Positions 1 to 5,646 of a stretch of 5,646 bases of DNA are shown here, in pieces; the stretch's first letter is position 1; the number at the start of each line of letters is the position of its first letter. Under the pieces are notes generated by a model. The model ran no database searches. It saw only the letters and a program-made list of their open reading frames with translations, and was not told where the DNA came from. The DNA is taken from positions 1-5,646 of the forward strand of contig JBELBJ010000055.1 of NCBI GenBank assembly GCA_042095375.1, written 5' to 3'. Made by a program: the position numbers and the translations under genes. The DNA is from GCA-2715645 sp042095375 (GTDB lineage: Bacteria > Bacteroidota > Bacteroidia > Cytophagales > MED-G16).

Positions 1-719
1 TACCTTGCAAAAGGAGGAACGGCAGCAATAACATAGTCGTCTTGGTAAACAAAATAATTTTTTTCTAAATCTTTCATTAACTTTAAGATGAAATTTTCTT
101 TGTTAAATGCATCAACTTCTTTTTGAATAACGGGTGGAATAAAAGGATAGGCATAAATTTGACCATGAGGATGATGAAGTGTGACACCACATTCTTCACC
201 ACGATTTTCAAAAGGCATTACATATTTAATATCCTCTTTTTTAAGTAATTTTAAATAGCGATCTGACCATGTATTAAAAAGAAGTTCTATTCTCTCTAGT
301 GGCATTTGTGCAATGCTATCTAAATGGTTTGGAGAATAAACCACAACTTCACAAGTTCCATTTGAAGGTTTTACTTCTAAACTTTTAATGCTTTTTTGAT
401 CTCTATTAGTATTAAAACTTGACCATCTGTTTGGGAAAACTGCAATTTCAAAATTTTTAAAAGGTATTTCTGTTGGATAGTTCAGTTCTATTGCAGGGCA
501 AAAAGGACAATATTCTTTAGGGGGAAAAGATGTTCTAGCTTTTCTTGTTGCTGAATAAGTTACCCATTCTTCCCTAGAAGGGTTCCACCTCATGTGAGGG
601 TTCGGAGGCGGGGTTATGTCGAGTTCTTTAGAAGCTATTTCTTTATGTTCTTTATACCCATATAAAAATAAACTTCTTTTATCATTTCTTTGAAACTCTC
701 TCTTAAAGATTTTTTTCAT
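1..719 (-). CDS. galT: Galactose-1-phosphate uridylyltransferase, 3' part cut by window edge
   Basis: Predicted to exchange UMP between UDP-glucose and galactose 1-phosphate, the central cytoplasmic step of the Leloir pathway. The first 239 residues are visible; the family is usually near 350, so the C-terminal third lies left of base 1. Reading the minus strand from the ATG at 719 gives a zinc pair C71-P-F-C74 inside EYCPFC, an SPNH segment with H132 as a likely third ligand, and the signature H183-P-H-G-Q187 inside LHHPHGQIYAYPF. By analogy with E. coli GalT (H164, H166), H183 would bind metal and H185 would be the uridylylated nucleophile. The start lies 17 bases inside the end of galE in another frame, after a weak purine-rich stretch (GGGA then A-run), which implies co-transcription and probable translational coupling. 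The wording around the active site resembles the actinobacterial-type GalT branch more than the E. coli one, judged from memory. Family assignment is firm. Confidence 0.93.
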   Translation of the reverse strand, partial: MKKIFKREFQRNDKRSLFLYGYKEHKEIASKELDITPPPNPHMRWNPSREEWVTYSATRKARTSFPPKEYCPFCPAIELNYPTEIPFKNFEIAVFPNRWSSFNTNRDQKSIKSLEVKPSNGTCEVVVYSPNHLDSIAQMPLERIELLFNTWSDRYLKLLKKEDIKYVMPFENRGEECGVTLHHPHGQIYAYPFIPPVIQKEVDAFNKENFILKLMKDLEKNYFVYQDDYVIAAVPPFAR

Positions 720-1686
720 AAATCTTTTTTTCCCAATTAATTGCACTCTCGATTATAAAATTTAGATTATTATATTTTGGTTTCCAACTAATATTTCTAT
801 GAAGTTTTTCAACATTCGAAATTAACTTTTCTGCATCCCCAGGTCTTCTTTTGCTGAATTCAAACTTAATTTTGTTTCCAGTAATTTTATTTGCTTCATT
901 AATTACTTCTAATACTGAATAACCCCTTCCGTAACCACAATTAAATACATTACTAACTTTCTTTTTAATTAAGTATTTAGCTGTTTCTATATGAATATCA
1001 GCTAAATCAGTTACATGAATATAATCTCTAATTGCTGTTCCATCGTGAGTATTATAATCATTGCCATATATTGAAATTTTTTCTTTTTTCCCTACTGCTA
1101 CTTCGCTTAAAATTTTTATTAAGTGTGTCGGTTCATCTGAAATTAAACCCGATCTCAGTTCAGGATCAGCTCCTGCAACATTAAAGTAGCGTAATATAAT
1201 TGAATTAAATTTCTCCTTATTTTTTATAAGAAAATTTTCAGTGTTGACCTTGGATAATCCATATGGATTTAAGGGGCGCAGTATTTCATTTTCTGAAATT
1301 GAACCATTTTCTTTTGGGTTGCCATAAGTAGCTGCTGTAGAAGAAAAAATTATATTTTTTAAGTTATTTTTATAGCAGGTTTTAAATAATTTGATTGAGT
1401 TTTCTGTATTATTTTCATAATATTTTTTTGGGCTTGATACGGATTCTTCAACTTTAATAAATCCTGCAAAATGCATTAATAGATCAAATTTTTTCGATTG
1501 AATAATTTTTTCTACTATAGCTTCCTCATTAACATTGCATTCAAATAACTCGACATTTTTTGGTAAAATTTCTTTATGTCCAGTTGAAAAATCATCAATT
1601 ATACACACTTGGTGTTTTTGATCTAAAAGTGATAAAACAACGTGGCTTCCTATATAGCCAGCTCCTCCAGTTAATAGTATTTTCAT
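703..1686 (-). CDS. galE: UDP-glucose 4-epimerase
   Basis: Predicted NAD-dependent extended SDR that interconverts UDP-glucose and UDP-galactose in the cytoplasm. Its 327 residues are close to the usual GalE length (about 330-340). Visible motifs: the dinucleotide-binding GGAGYIG at residues 7-13, D31-D32 after beta-2 for the NAD ribose, SSTAATYG at 115-122 (T117 aligns with the catalytic Ser/Thr), the Y142-x-x-x-K146 pair in NPYGLSK, RYFNVAGADP at 166-175, DGTAIRDYIHVTDLA at 215-229, and RRPGD at 280-284 for UDP contact. L288 falls where E. coli has the gatekeeper Y299, so acceptance of N-acetylated sugars cannot be excluded. The start is fixed because the Rossmann motif begins at once (MKILLTGG). 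No Shine-Dalgarno is seen upstream. It is the first gene of a galE-galT pair and is divergent from the TPR glycosyltransferase across 61 bases. Other NDP-sugar epimerases are possible but less likely next to galT. Confidence 0.93.
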   Translation of the reverse strand: MKILLTGGAGYIGSHVVLSLLDQKHQVCIIDDFSTGHKEILPKNVELFECNVNEEAIVEKIIQSKKFDLLMHFAGFIKVEESVSSPKKYYENNTENSIKLFKTCYKNNLKNIIFSSTAATYGNPKENGSISENEILRPLNPYGLSKVNTENFLIKNKEKFNSIILRYFNVAGADPELRSGLISDEPTHLIKILSEVAVGKKEKISIYGNDYNTHDGTAIRDYIHVTDLADIHIETAKYLIKKKVSNVFNCGYGRGYSVLEVINEANKITGNKIKFEFSKRRPGDAEKLISNVEKLHRNISWKPKYNNLNFIIESAINWEKKIYEKNL

Positions 1687-1747
1687 ATAAGTAATGTTAT
1701 ATCTTACTTATCAAATTTTTGTATTTTTGATATAAATATAAAATAAC
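1687..1747. promoter_or_regulatory. Divergent intergenic spacer, candidate promoters
   Basis: This 61-base spacer, almost all A and T, separates the starts of galE (minus) and the TPR glycosyltransferase (plus), so it should hold promoters for both. On the plus strand, TTATCA at 1708-1713 and TATAAA at 1731-1736 are 17 bases apart and match the sigma-70 boxes at 4/6 and 5/6; transcription would then begin only a few bases before the ATG at 1748. On the minus strand, TATAAC (1701 to 1696) is a possible -10 for galE, without a convincing -35. Such matches arise easily by chance in DNA this AT-rich. No operator palindrome was recognised. Confidence 0.35.
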
Positions 1748-3823
1748 ATGACTTTTAATACAAATATAGAAGAGAAAATTTCTTCGCTAATAAATGATTT
1801 AAATGAAAAAAAATATAATCAAGTAATTCAAAACTCTAAAGAATTATTAAAATATTCATATAACCTTCCAATACTCCATATTTTAATAGGTGTTTCATAT
1901 TTTTTTAAAAACGAAAATATTAAAGCAATAGAATCTTATGAAGTAGCGATAAAATTACAGCCTGAAAACGAGGAAACGTACAGAAATTTAGGAAAATCAC
2001 TTATAAAAGTTAATAAATTAACTGAAGCAAAAGAAGTATTTGAGAAATCAATTGATTTAAAATCTAATAATCCAGATGCATATTTTAATCTAGGACTTAT
2101 AAGTTTGGAGAATGACAATCTGCTTGAAAGTATTAAATATTTTGAAAAATCAATTGAGTATAATAATAGGTTTTATCAAGCTTATTATAATTTAGGTATA
2201 GTATTCGACTTAATTGGGAATAATAAAGAATCAGCAAAGAACTATAAAAGAACACTTGAAATTAATATCAACCACATAAAAGCATTAAATAATTTAGCAA
2301 CCCTATATATTAATTCAAATAAGAATGATGAAGCTTTAGAATTATTAAAAAGGTGCATCCAAATAGATCCCAGCTATGCACAAGCACTTACAAATTTAGG
2401 AGTAGTTCTTCAAGATAAAAATAATTTTTCAGAATCATTACTGTTTTATGAAAAAGCAATTAAAACTAATCCAAGTTTTGTAAAAGCTATTGTACAAAAA
2501 TTATTTATTAAAAGAAAAATATGTGATTGGTCTAATCAATCTGAAGATTTCAAACAATTGACATTAATAAATGAAAGTATCGAAGAAGCAACGCCATGGC
2601 AACTTTTACCTTTAGACGATAATCCACATAATGAATATATAAGGGCAAAAAAGTATGCAAAGCAATTTAATATTTTAAGAGAAAAAATAAATATAGTTAA
2701 TAAAGATAATAAAATTAAAATTGGATATTTTACCTCTGACTTTCATTATCATGCAGGTATGATGAACATGGAAGGTTTATTTAAATATTATGATAAAAGT
2801 AAATTTGAGATAATTGGTTTTGATTATGGTTTTAAAAATAATGATGAAACTCACCAACGCATAAAAAAATATTTTGATAAATTTTTTTATGTGCATGATT
2901 TAACTGACAATGAAATAGCAAGCCTAGCAATTGAAAATAATATTGATATAGCAATTCATAGAAATGGTTATAGTCAAAACTCTAGAACAAAAATATTTTC
3001 ATATAACCCTGCAATACTTCAAATAAATTACTTAGGGTATCCTGGAACTACAGGGCTAGAATTCATTGATTATATTATTGCGGATAAAATAGTAATTCCA
3101 AAAGAAAATTATAACTTTTTTTCTGAAAAAATTATTTTTATGCCAAACTCATATTATCCAACATTTAATGAAAGAGTAATTTTAAAAAAAGATTTTAATA
3201 GATCTGAAATTGGAATTCCAGAGAATGCATTTGTTTTATGTTGTTTTAATAATTCATACAAAATTTCTGAAGAAGAATTTTCTATTTGGATGCAAATAAT
3301 GAATAAATATAAAAATACATACCTAATTTTATTAATAAGAGAAAACATCACAAGAGAGAATTTATTAACCGCACTAAGAAAATATAATATTGATGAAAAA
3401 AGATTAATTTTTTTTGATTACATTAATATTAATGAACATCTTGGGAGACATCATATAGCTGATTTATATTTAGATACCTTTAATGTAAATGGTCATACAT
3501 CAGCAGTAGACTCATTATTTACTGGTCTACCTGTGATTACAAAAATAGGAAAAAGTTTTTCTGCGAGGGTTTGTGCAAGTTTATTAAATGCTTTTGGAAT
3601 GCCGGAATTAGTTACGCACAATAATAAAGAATATTTTGAATTAATAAGTAAATTGATTTTAGATAAAGATTTTTATAATAATATTTTAAATAGAACAAAA
3701 AAAAATATCAAAACTTCTACCTTATTTGATACAAAAAAATATGTTAAAGATTTTGAAAAATGTTTATTAAAAGCACTTAAATATAAACTGGAGAATAGTG
3801 TTGTTAAAAATGTTGAACTTTAG
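1748..3823 (+). CDS. TPR-repeat O-GlcNAc-transferase-like glycosyltransferase (GT41)
   Basis: A 691-residue protein with the layout of eukaryotic OGT/SPINDLY and their bacterial relatives: an N-terminal TPR solenoid and a C-terminal GT41-type catalytic region. At least six 34-residue TPR units cover about residues 40-245, with repeating pattern AYFNLG...SIKYFEKSIE. The catalytic region (about 322-680) has GYFTSDFHYHA at 326-336, where H335 aligns with catalytic H498 of human OGT; YLGYPGTTG at 428-436; IDYIIAD at 440-446; NNSYKIS at 501-507 with K505 matching the UDP-binding K842; H564 matching H901; and NGHTSAVD at 581-588 with D588 matching D925. These matches suggest an active enzyme using a UDP-sugar. 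No signal peptide or membrane segment is seen, so it is probably cytoplasmic. The start is followed by a polar N-terminus; no Shine-Dalgarno precedes it. Neighbouring galE could feed its donor. The acceptor (a protein or a surface component) cannot be told from sequence. Confidence 0.85.
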   Translation: MTFNTNIEEKISSLINDLNEKKYNQVIQNSKELLKYSYNLPILHILIGVSYFFKNENIKAIESYEVAIKLQPENEETYRNLGKSLIKVNKLTEAKEVFEKSIDLKSNNPDAYFNLGLISLENDNLLESIKYFEKSIEYNNRFYQAYYNLGIVFDLIGNNKESAKNYKRTLEININHIKALNNLATLYINSNKNDEALELLKRCIQIDPSYAQALTNLGVVLQDKNNFSESLLFYEKAIKTNPSFVKAIVQKLFIKRKICDWSNQSEDFKQLTLINESIEEATPWQLLPLDDNPHNEYIRAKKYAKQFNILREKINIVNKDNKIKIGYFTSDFHYHAGMMNMEGLFKYYDKSKFEIIGFDYGFKNNDETHQRIKKYFDKFFYVHDLTDNEIASLAIENNIDIAIHRNGYSQNSRTKIFSYNPAILQINYLGYPGTTGLEFIDYIIADKIVIPKENYNFFSEKIIFMPNSYYPTFNERVILKKDFNRSEIGIPENAFVLCCFNNSYKISEEEFSIWMQIMNKYKNTYLILLIRENITRENLLTALRKYNIDEKRLIFFDYININEHLGRHHIADLYLDTFNVNGHTSAVDSLFTGLPVITKIGKSFSARVCASLLNAFGMPELVTHNNKEYFELISKLILDKDFYNNILNRTKKNIKTSTLFDTKKYVKDFEKCLLKALKYKLENSVVKNVEL
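1867..2482 (+). repeat. TPR-coding repeats, 102-base period
   Basis: The TPR region encodes at least six consecutive 34-residue units, giving a 102-base periodicity. The similarity is visible in the DNA in places: the 17-base stretch at 2039-2055 recurs at 2141-2157 with one mismatch, exactly 102 bases later, encoding FEKSID and FEKSIE. The units otherwise diverge, so this is an old protein repeat and not a fresh tandem duplication. Confidence 0.7.
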
Positions 3824-3853
3824 TTTTGTAATTTGTAAACGAAAAAATTAATA

Positions 3854-3859
3854 TATAAT
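3854..3859 (+). promoter_or_regulatory. Candidate -10 box before the amidohydrolase gene
   Basis: A perfect TATAAT lies four bases before the ATG at 3864. The best -35 candidate is TTGTAA at 3833-3838, spaced 15 bases away, shorter than the ideal 17. If used, transcription would start at or just inside the start codon, giving a leaderless message; there is no Shine-Dalgarno here. The box may also be chance in AT-rich DNA, with the gene read through from the glycosyltransferase gene 40 bases upstream. Confidence 0.3.
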
Positions 3860-3863
3860 TTAT

Positions 3864-4718
3864 ATGAGTAGCTTTATTGATTCACACATACATTTATGGG
3901 ACTTAAAGAATAATTATCCATGGATTAATAATAATGATAACAAAAATTTAAAAAAAAATTATTTAATTAATAATTTAGAAAATGATGCACAAAAATTAAA
4001 TTTAAAAAAAATTATCCATATTCAAGCAGAGATTGATCCTACTAAAAAAATATTTGAAACAGAATGGCTTCAACAAATATCGGATAAGCACCCCCTTAAT
4101 TTTCCAAATGGAATAATTGGATATGTAAACCTATTAGATGATATGGCTCAAAGAGATATTGAAAAACATATTCAATATAAAAACTTTAGAGGTATTAGAC
4201 AAATTTTAAAAAGCAAAGATAGAAAAAATAATCTTTTATTAAATAAAAAATGGATAGAAAATTTTGTATTATTACAAAAATTTAATCTATGCTTTGATTT
4301 ATTAATTCATTATACACAATTTAAAGAGGCAATTAAATTAATACAAAAATATCCAGATGTTCAATTTATCATCAATCATGCATTATGGCCTGAAGGCTCA
4401 GAAAATGATTTTGATTCTTGGAAGGAGAGTATAAATCAATTAAGTCTGTTTGAAAATGTAGCCATTAAAATTTCAGGATTTGGAGAATGGCAAGTAAATT
4501 GGACCATTAATTCAATAAAAAACTATATCAAAATTATTATTGAATATTTTGGAACTAAGCGATCTATGTTTGCAAGTAATTTTCCAGTTGATAAATGTTT
4601 TTCATCCTCGTCATACTATTCATTCTGGAATGCTTATTTTGAAACCACAGTTAATTTTAATCATAATGAAAAAGAAGATTTATTCGTTAAAAATGCTGAA
4701 CGAATTTATAGAATATAA
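3864..4718 (+). CDS. COG3618-type amidohydrolase, probable L-fuconolactonase or related sugar lactonase
   Basis: A 284-residue TIM-barrel amidohydrolase (Amidohydro_2 type, COG3618), the usual length. It begins FIDSHIHLWD with the metal-site pair H8 and H10, followed by YPWI at 18-21, which is typical of this lactonase group. Further landmarks are IIHIQAE at 50-56, FRGIRQIL at 108-115, IINHALWP at 169-176 (H172), IKISGFGEW at 201-209 and MFASNFPVD at 235-243. In many relatives the last motif reads SDWPV; here N239 takes the Asp position, a variant I recall from other members. The family hydrolyses sugar 1,5- or 1,4-lactones to acids, and the following SDR and FAH-family genes point to L-fucono- or L-rhamnono-lactone. 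The alternative is another lactone or 2-pyrone-type hydrolase. The ATG is fixed by the adjacent HxH motif. It is 40 bases after the glycosyltransferase gene and 36 before the SDR gene, so it is likely in the same operon as the latter. Confidence 0.8.
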   Translation: MSSFIDSHIHLWDLKNNYPWINNNDNKNLKKNYLINNLENDAQKLNLKKIIHIQAEIDPTKKIFETEWLQQISDKHPLNFPNGIIGYVNLLDDMAQRDIEKHIQYKNFRGIRQILKSKDRKNNLLLNKKWIENFVLLQKFNLCFDLLIHYTQFKEAIKLIQKYPDVQFIINHALWPEGSENDFDSWKESINQLSLFENVAIKISGFGEWQVNWTINSIKNYIKIIIEYFGTKRSMFASNFPVDKCFSSSSYYSFWNAYFETTVNFNHNEKEDLFVKNAERIYRI

Positions 4719-4741
4719 TTGATTTATTTTTACTTATGATT

Positions 4742-4746
4742 AAAGG
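4742..4746 (+). promoter_or_regulatory. Ribosome binding site of the SDR gene
   Basis: AAAGG lies eight bases before the ATG at 4755, good Shine-Dalgarno spacing. It supports this start over the out-of-frame ATG at 4736, which reads only about 24 codons before a stop. Confidence 0.55.
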
Positions 4747-4754
4747 TTTAAAAA

Positions 4755-5492
4755 ATGCGCTTAAAAAACAAAAAAATAATAGTTACAGCAGCAGCTCAAG
4801 GCATAGGTAGAGCAACTGCCATTGCTTTTGCTAATGAAGGTGCAGATGTAGTTGCTACAGATATAAATGGAGATATTTTAAAAAGTATTCGAGATGAAAA
4901 TAATAATATTACTACTCACAAATTGGATGCTACAAATAAAGAAGAAGTAGATAGCTTTTGTGGGAACTTTGAAGAACTTGATATTCTCTTTCACGCAGTT
5001 GGTTTTGTTCATCATGGAACCATATTAGATTGTAATACTGAAGAGTTTTATAGATCGATTAATGTTAACATCTATTCAGCATATTTGATGTCTCATTCCT
5101 TGTTACCAAGTATGTTAAAAAGAAAAAAAGGAAATATAATTATTGTATCTTCAGCAGCTTCAAATGTTAAAGGCGCTCCTAACAGATTTATATATGGAAC
5201 AACTAAAGCTGCGTTAAATGGATTTGTGAAATCAATAGCTGCTGACTATGTAAAACAAGGTATTCGTTGTAATGCAATTTTACCAGGTACAGTTGAAACT
5301 CCTTCTTGGGAGGGAAGAGTTCAGATGTCTGATGATCCTAAGCAAGCAAGAAAAGACTTCATTGCGAGACAAGCGATGGGACGATTAGCTCAACCAAATG
5401 AAATTGCTTCTCTTGCTGTTTATTTAGCTAGTGATGAATCAGATTTTGTAACAGGCACACTTAATTTAATTGATGGAGGATGGACTTTATAA
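4755..5492 (+). CDS. SDR dehydrogenase, probable 2-keto-3-deoxy-L-fuconate dehydrogenase
   Basis: A 245-residue classical short-chain dehydrogenase, the typical length. Predicted to oxidise 2-keto-3-deoxy-L-fuconate (or the rhamnonate epimer) to the 2,4-diketo acid with NAD. Visible: cofactor motif TAAAQGIG at 11-18, D36 in ATDIN favouring NAD over NADP, HAVG in place of NNAG at 80-83, FVHHGTILDC at 84-93, N105, catalytic S133, Y147 and K151 (YGTTK), PGTVETPS at 177-184 and a GGWTL C-terminus. The sequence follows human BDH2/DHRS6 almost motif by motif (TAAAQGIG, GFVHHGT, PGTV-TPS, IDGGW), and this subgroup includes bacterial 2-keto-3-deoxy-L-fuconate dehydrogenases. The upstream lactonase and the overlapping FAH-family gene favour that role; a 3-hydroxybutyrate dehydrogenase-like activity is the alternative. 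The reading frame is less AT-extreme than the two genes before it. Confidence 0.82.
   Translation: MRLKNKKIIVTAAAQGIGRATAIAFANEGADVVATDINGDILKSIRDENNNITTHKLDATNKEEVDSFCGNFEELDILFHAVGFVHHGTILDCNTEEFYRSINVNIYSAYLMSHSLLPSMLKRKKGNIIIVSSAASNVKGAPNRFIYGTTKAALNGFVKSIAADYVKQGIRCNAILPGTVETPSWEGRVQMSDDPKQARKDFIARQAMGRLAQPNEIASLAVYLASDESDFVTGTLNLIDGGWTL
5475..5480 (+). promoter_or_regulatory. Shine-Dalgarno inside the SDR gene for the FAH-family gene
   Basis: GGAGGA lies within the codons for the terminal DGGW of the SDR gene, 11 bases before the ATG at 5492. It is the strongest Shine-Dalgarno-like match in the window and supports translation of the overlapping downstream gene, although the bases are also constrained by the conserved GG of the protein. 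Confidence 0.45.
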
Positions 5493-5646
5493 TGAAAATA
5501 TTAAGATATAGAATTGGTAATAATGTAAAACCGGGAATACTAGATGCTGATAACAATGTTCGTGATGCATCAAGTTTAGTTAATGATTGGGATGGTGAAA
5601 ACATAGTTATCGATAGATTAGATGAAATTAAAAATTATGATTTATC
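5492..5646 (+). CDS. Fumarylacetoacetate hydrolase family protein, 5' part, probable 2,4-diketo-3-deoxy-L-fuconate hydrolase
   Basis: Only the first 51 codons are in the window; the family is about 280 residues, and the gene continues past base 5646. The N-terminus reads MKILRYRIGNNVKPGILDAD followed by NNVRDASSLVNDWDGENI. This is the typical lead-in of FAH-family diketo-acid hydrolases (MKLLRYG...KPGLLDADG..RDLS). The metal-binding acidic residues and the catalytic core lie further downstream and cannot be checked. Members paired with this SDR type split 2,4-diketo-3-deoxy-L-fuconate or -rhamnonate into pyruvate and L-lactate. The ATG shares its A with the SDR stop (TAATG), a one-base overlap that points to translational coupling. 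FAH family membership is likely from the N-terminal pattern and context; the exact substrate is inferred from the neighbours. Confidence 0.75.
   Translation, partial: MKILRYRIGNNVKPGILDADNNVRDASSLVNDWDGENIVIDRLDEIKNYDL

Noticed and set aside
1936..2118. 60-codon open frame on the minus strand
   Set aside because: It lies wholly inside the TPR region of the GT41 gene, has no recognisable domain, and its composition mirrors the antisense of the TPR codons.
3154..3351. 65-codon open frame on the minus strand
   Set aside because: Antisense to the conserved catalytic region of the GT41 gene; no family resemblance and no ribosome site.
3824..3863. Terminator between the GT41 gene and the amidohydrolase gene
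   Set aside because: No GC-containing stem followed by a T-run could be found; the A/T runs present do not pair into a stable hairpin.
4540..4722. 60-codon plus-strand open frame in another frame
   Set aside because: Overlaps the conserved C-terminal part of the amidohydrolase, whose frame carries the family motifs through to its stop.
4719..4754. Promoter or terminator between the amidohydrolase and SDR genes
   Set aside because: The 36 bases show no paired -35/-10 boxes and no hairpin; the genes are more simply read as one operon.
4736..4808. Short frame from an ATG just before the SDR gene as a leader peptide
   Set aside because: It runs about 24 codons into the SDR gene with low-complexity content and no Shine-Dalgarno of its own; it reads the AAAGG site and is explained by chance.

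Overview
The window suggests a very AT-rich (roughly 25-35% GC), compactly coded bacterium that uses the standard genetic code, with gene spacers of 0-61 bases. Lysine and arginine are mostly AAA and AGA, and recognisable Shine-Dalgarno sites are scarce. This fits a streamlined low-GC marine alphaproteobacterium such as a SAR11 relative. No ribosomal or other phylogenetic marker is present, so that placement is inference.

Layout. Minus strand, left third: galE (1686 to 703) runs into galT (719 to beyond base 1). Their frames overlap by 17 bases, so they form one Leloir-pathway operon. A 61-base AT-rich spacer separates galE from a divergent plus-strand gene for a 691-residue protein. That protein has six or more TPR repeats in front of an O-GlcNAc-transferase-like (GT41, OGT/SPINDLY-type) catalytic region. 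After 40 bases come three plus-strand genes: a COG3618-type amidohydrolase (sugar lactonase), an SDR dehydrogenase strongly resembling BDH2/2-keto-3-deoxy-L-fuconate dehydrogenase, and the first 51 codons of a fumarylacetoacetate-hydrolase-family gene that overlaps the SDR stop in a TAATG junction.

How the genes work together. The last three genes match three steps of the non-phosphorylating oxidative pathway for L-fucose or a related 6-deoxy sugar such as L-rhamnose. These are lactone opening, oxidation of the 2-keto-3-deoxy acid, and hydrolysis of the 2,4-diketo acid to pyruvate and lactate. The sugar dehydrogenase and the sugar-acid dehydratase are not in the window and would be expected to the right. 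GalE and GalT interconvert galactose and glucose nucleotides/phosphates, either for galactose use or to supply UDP-sugars. The TPR glycosyltransferase lies between the two sugar modules. Its catalytic residues look intact, its protein target is unknown, and it is the least understood gene here. No RNA gene, mobile element, CRISPR array or clear terminator was seen, and no gene-free stretch exceeds 61 bases.
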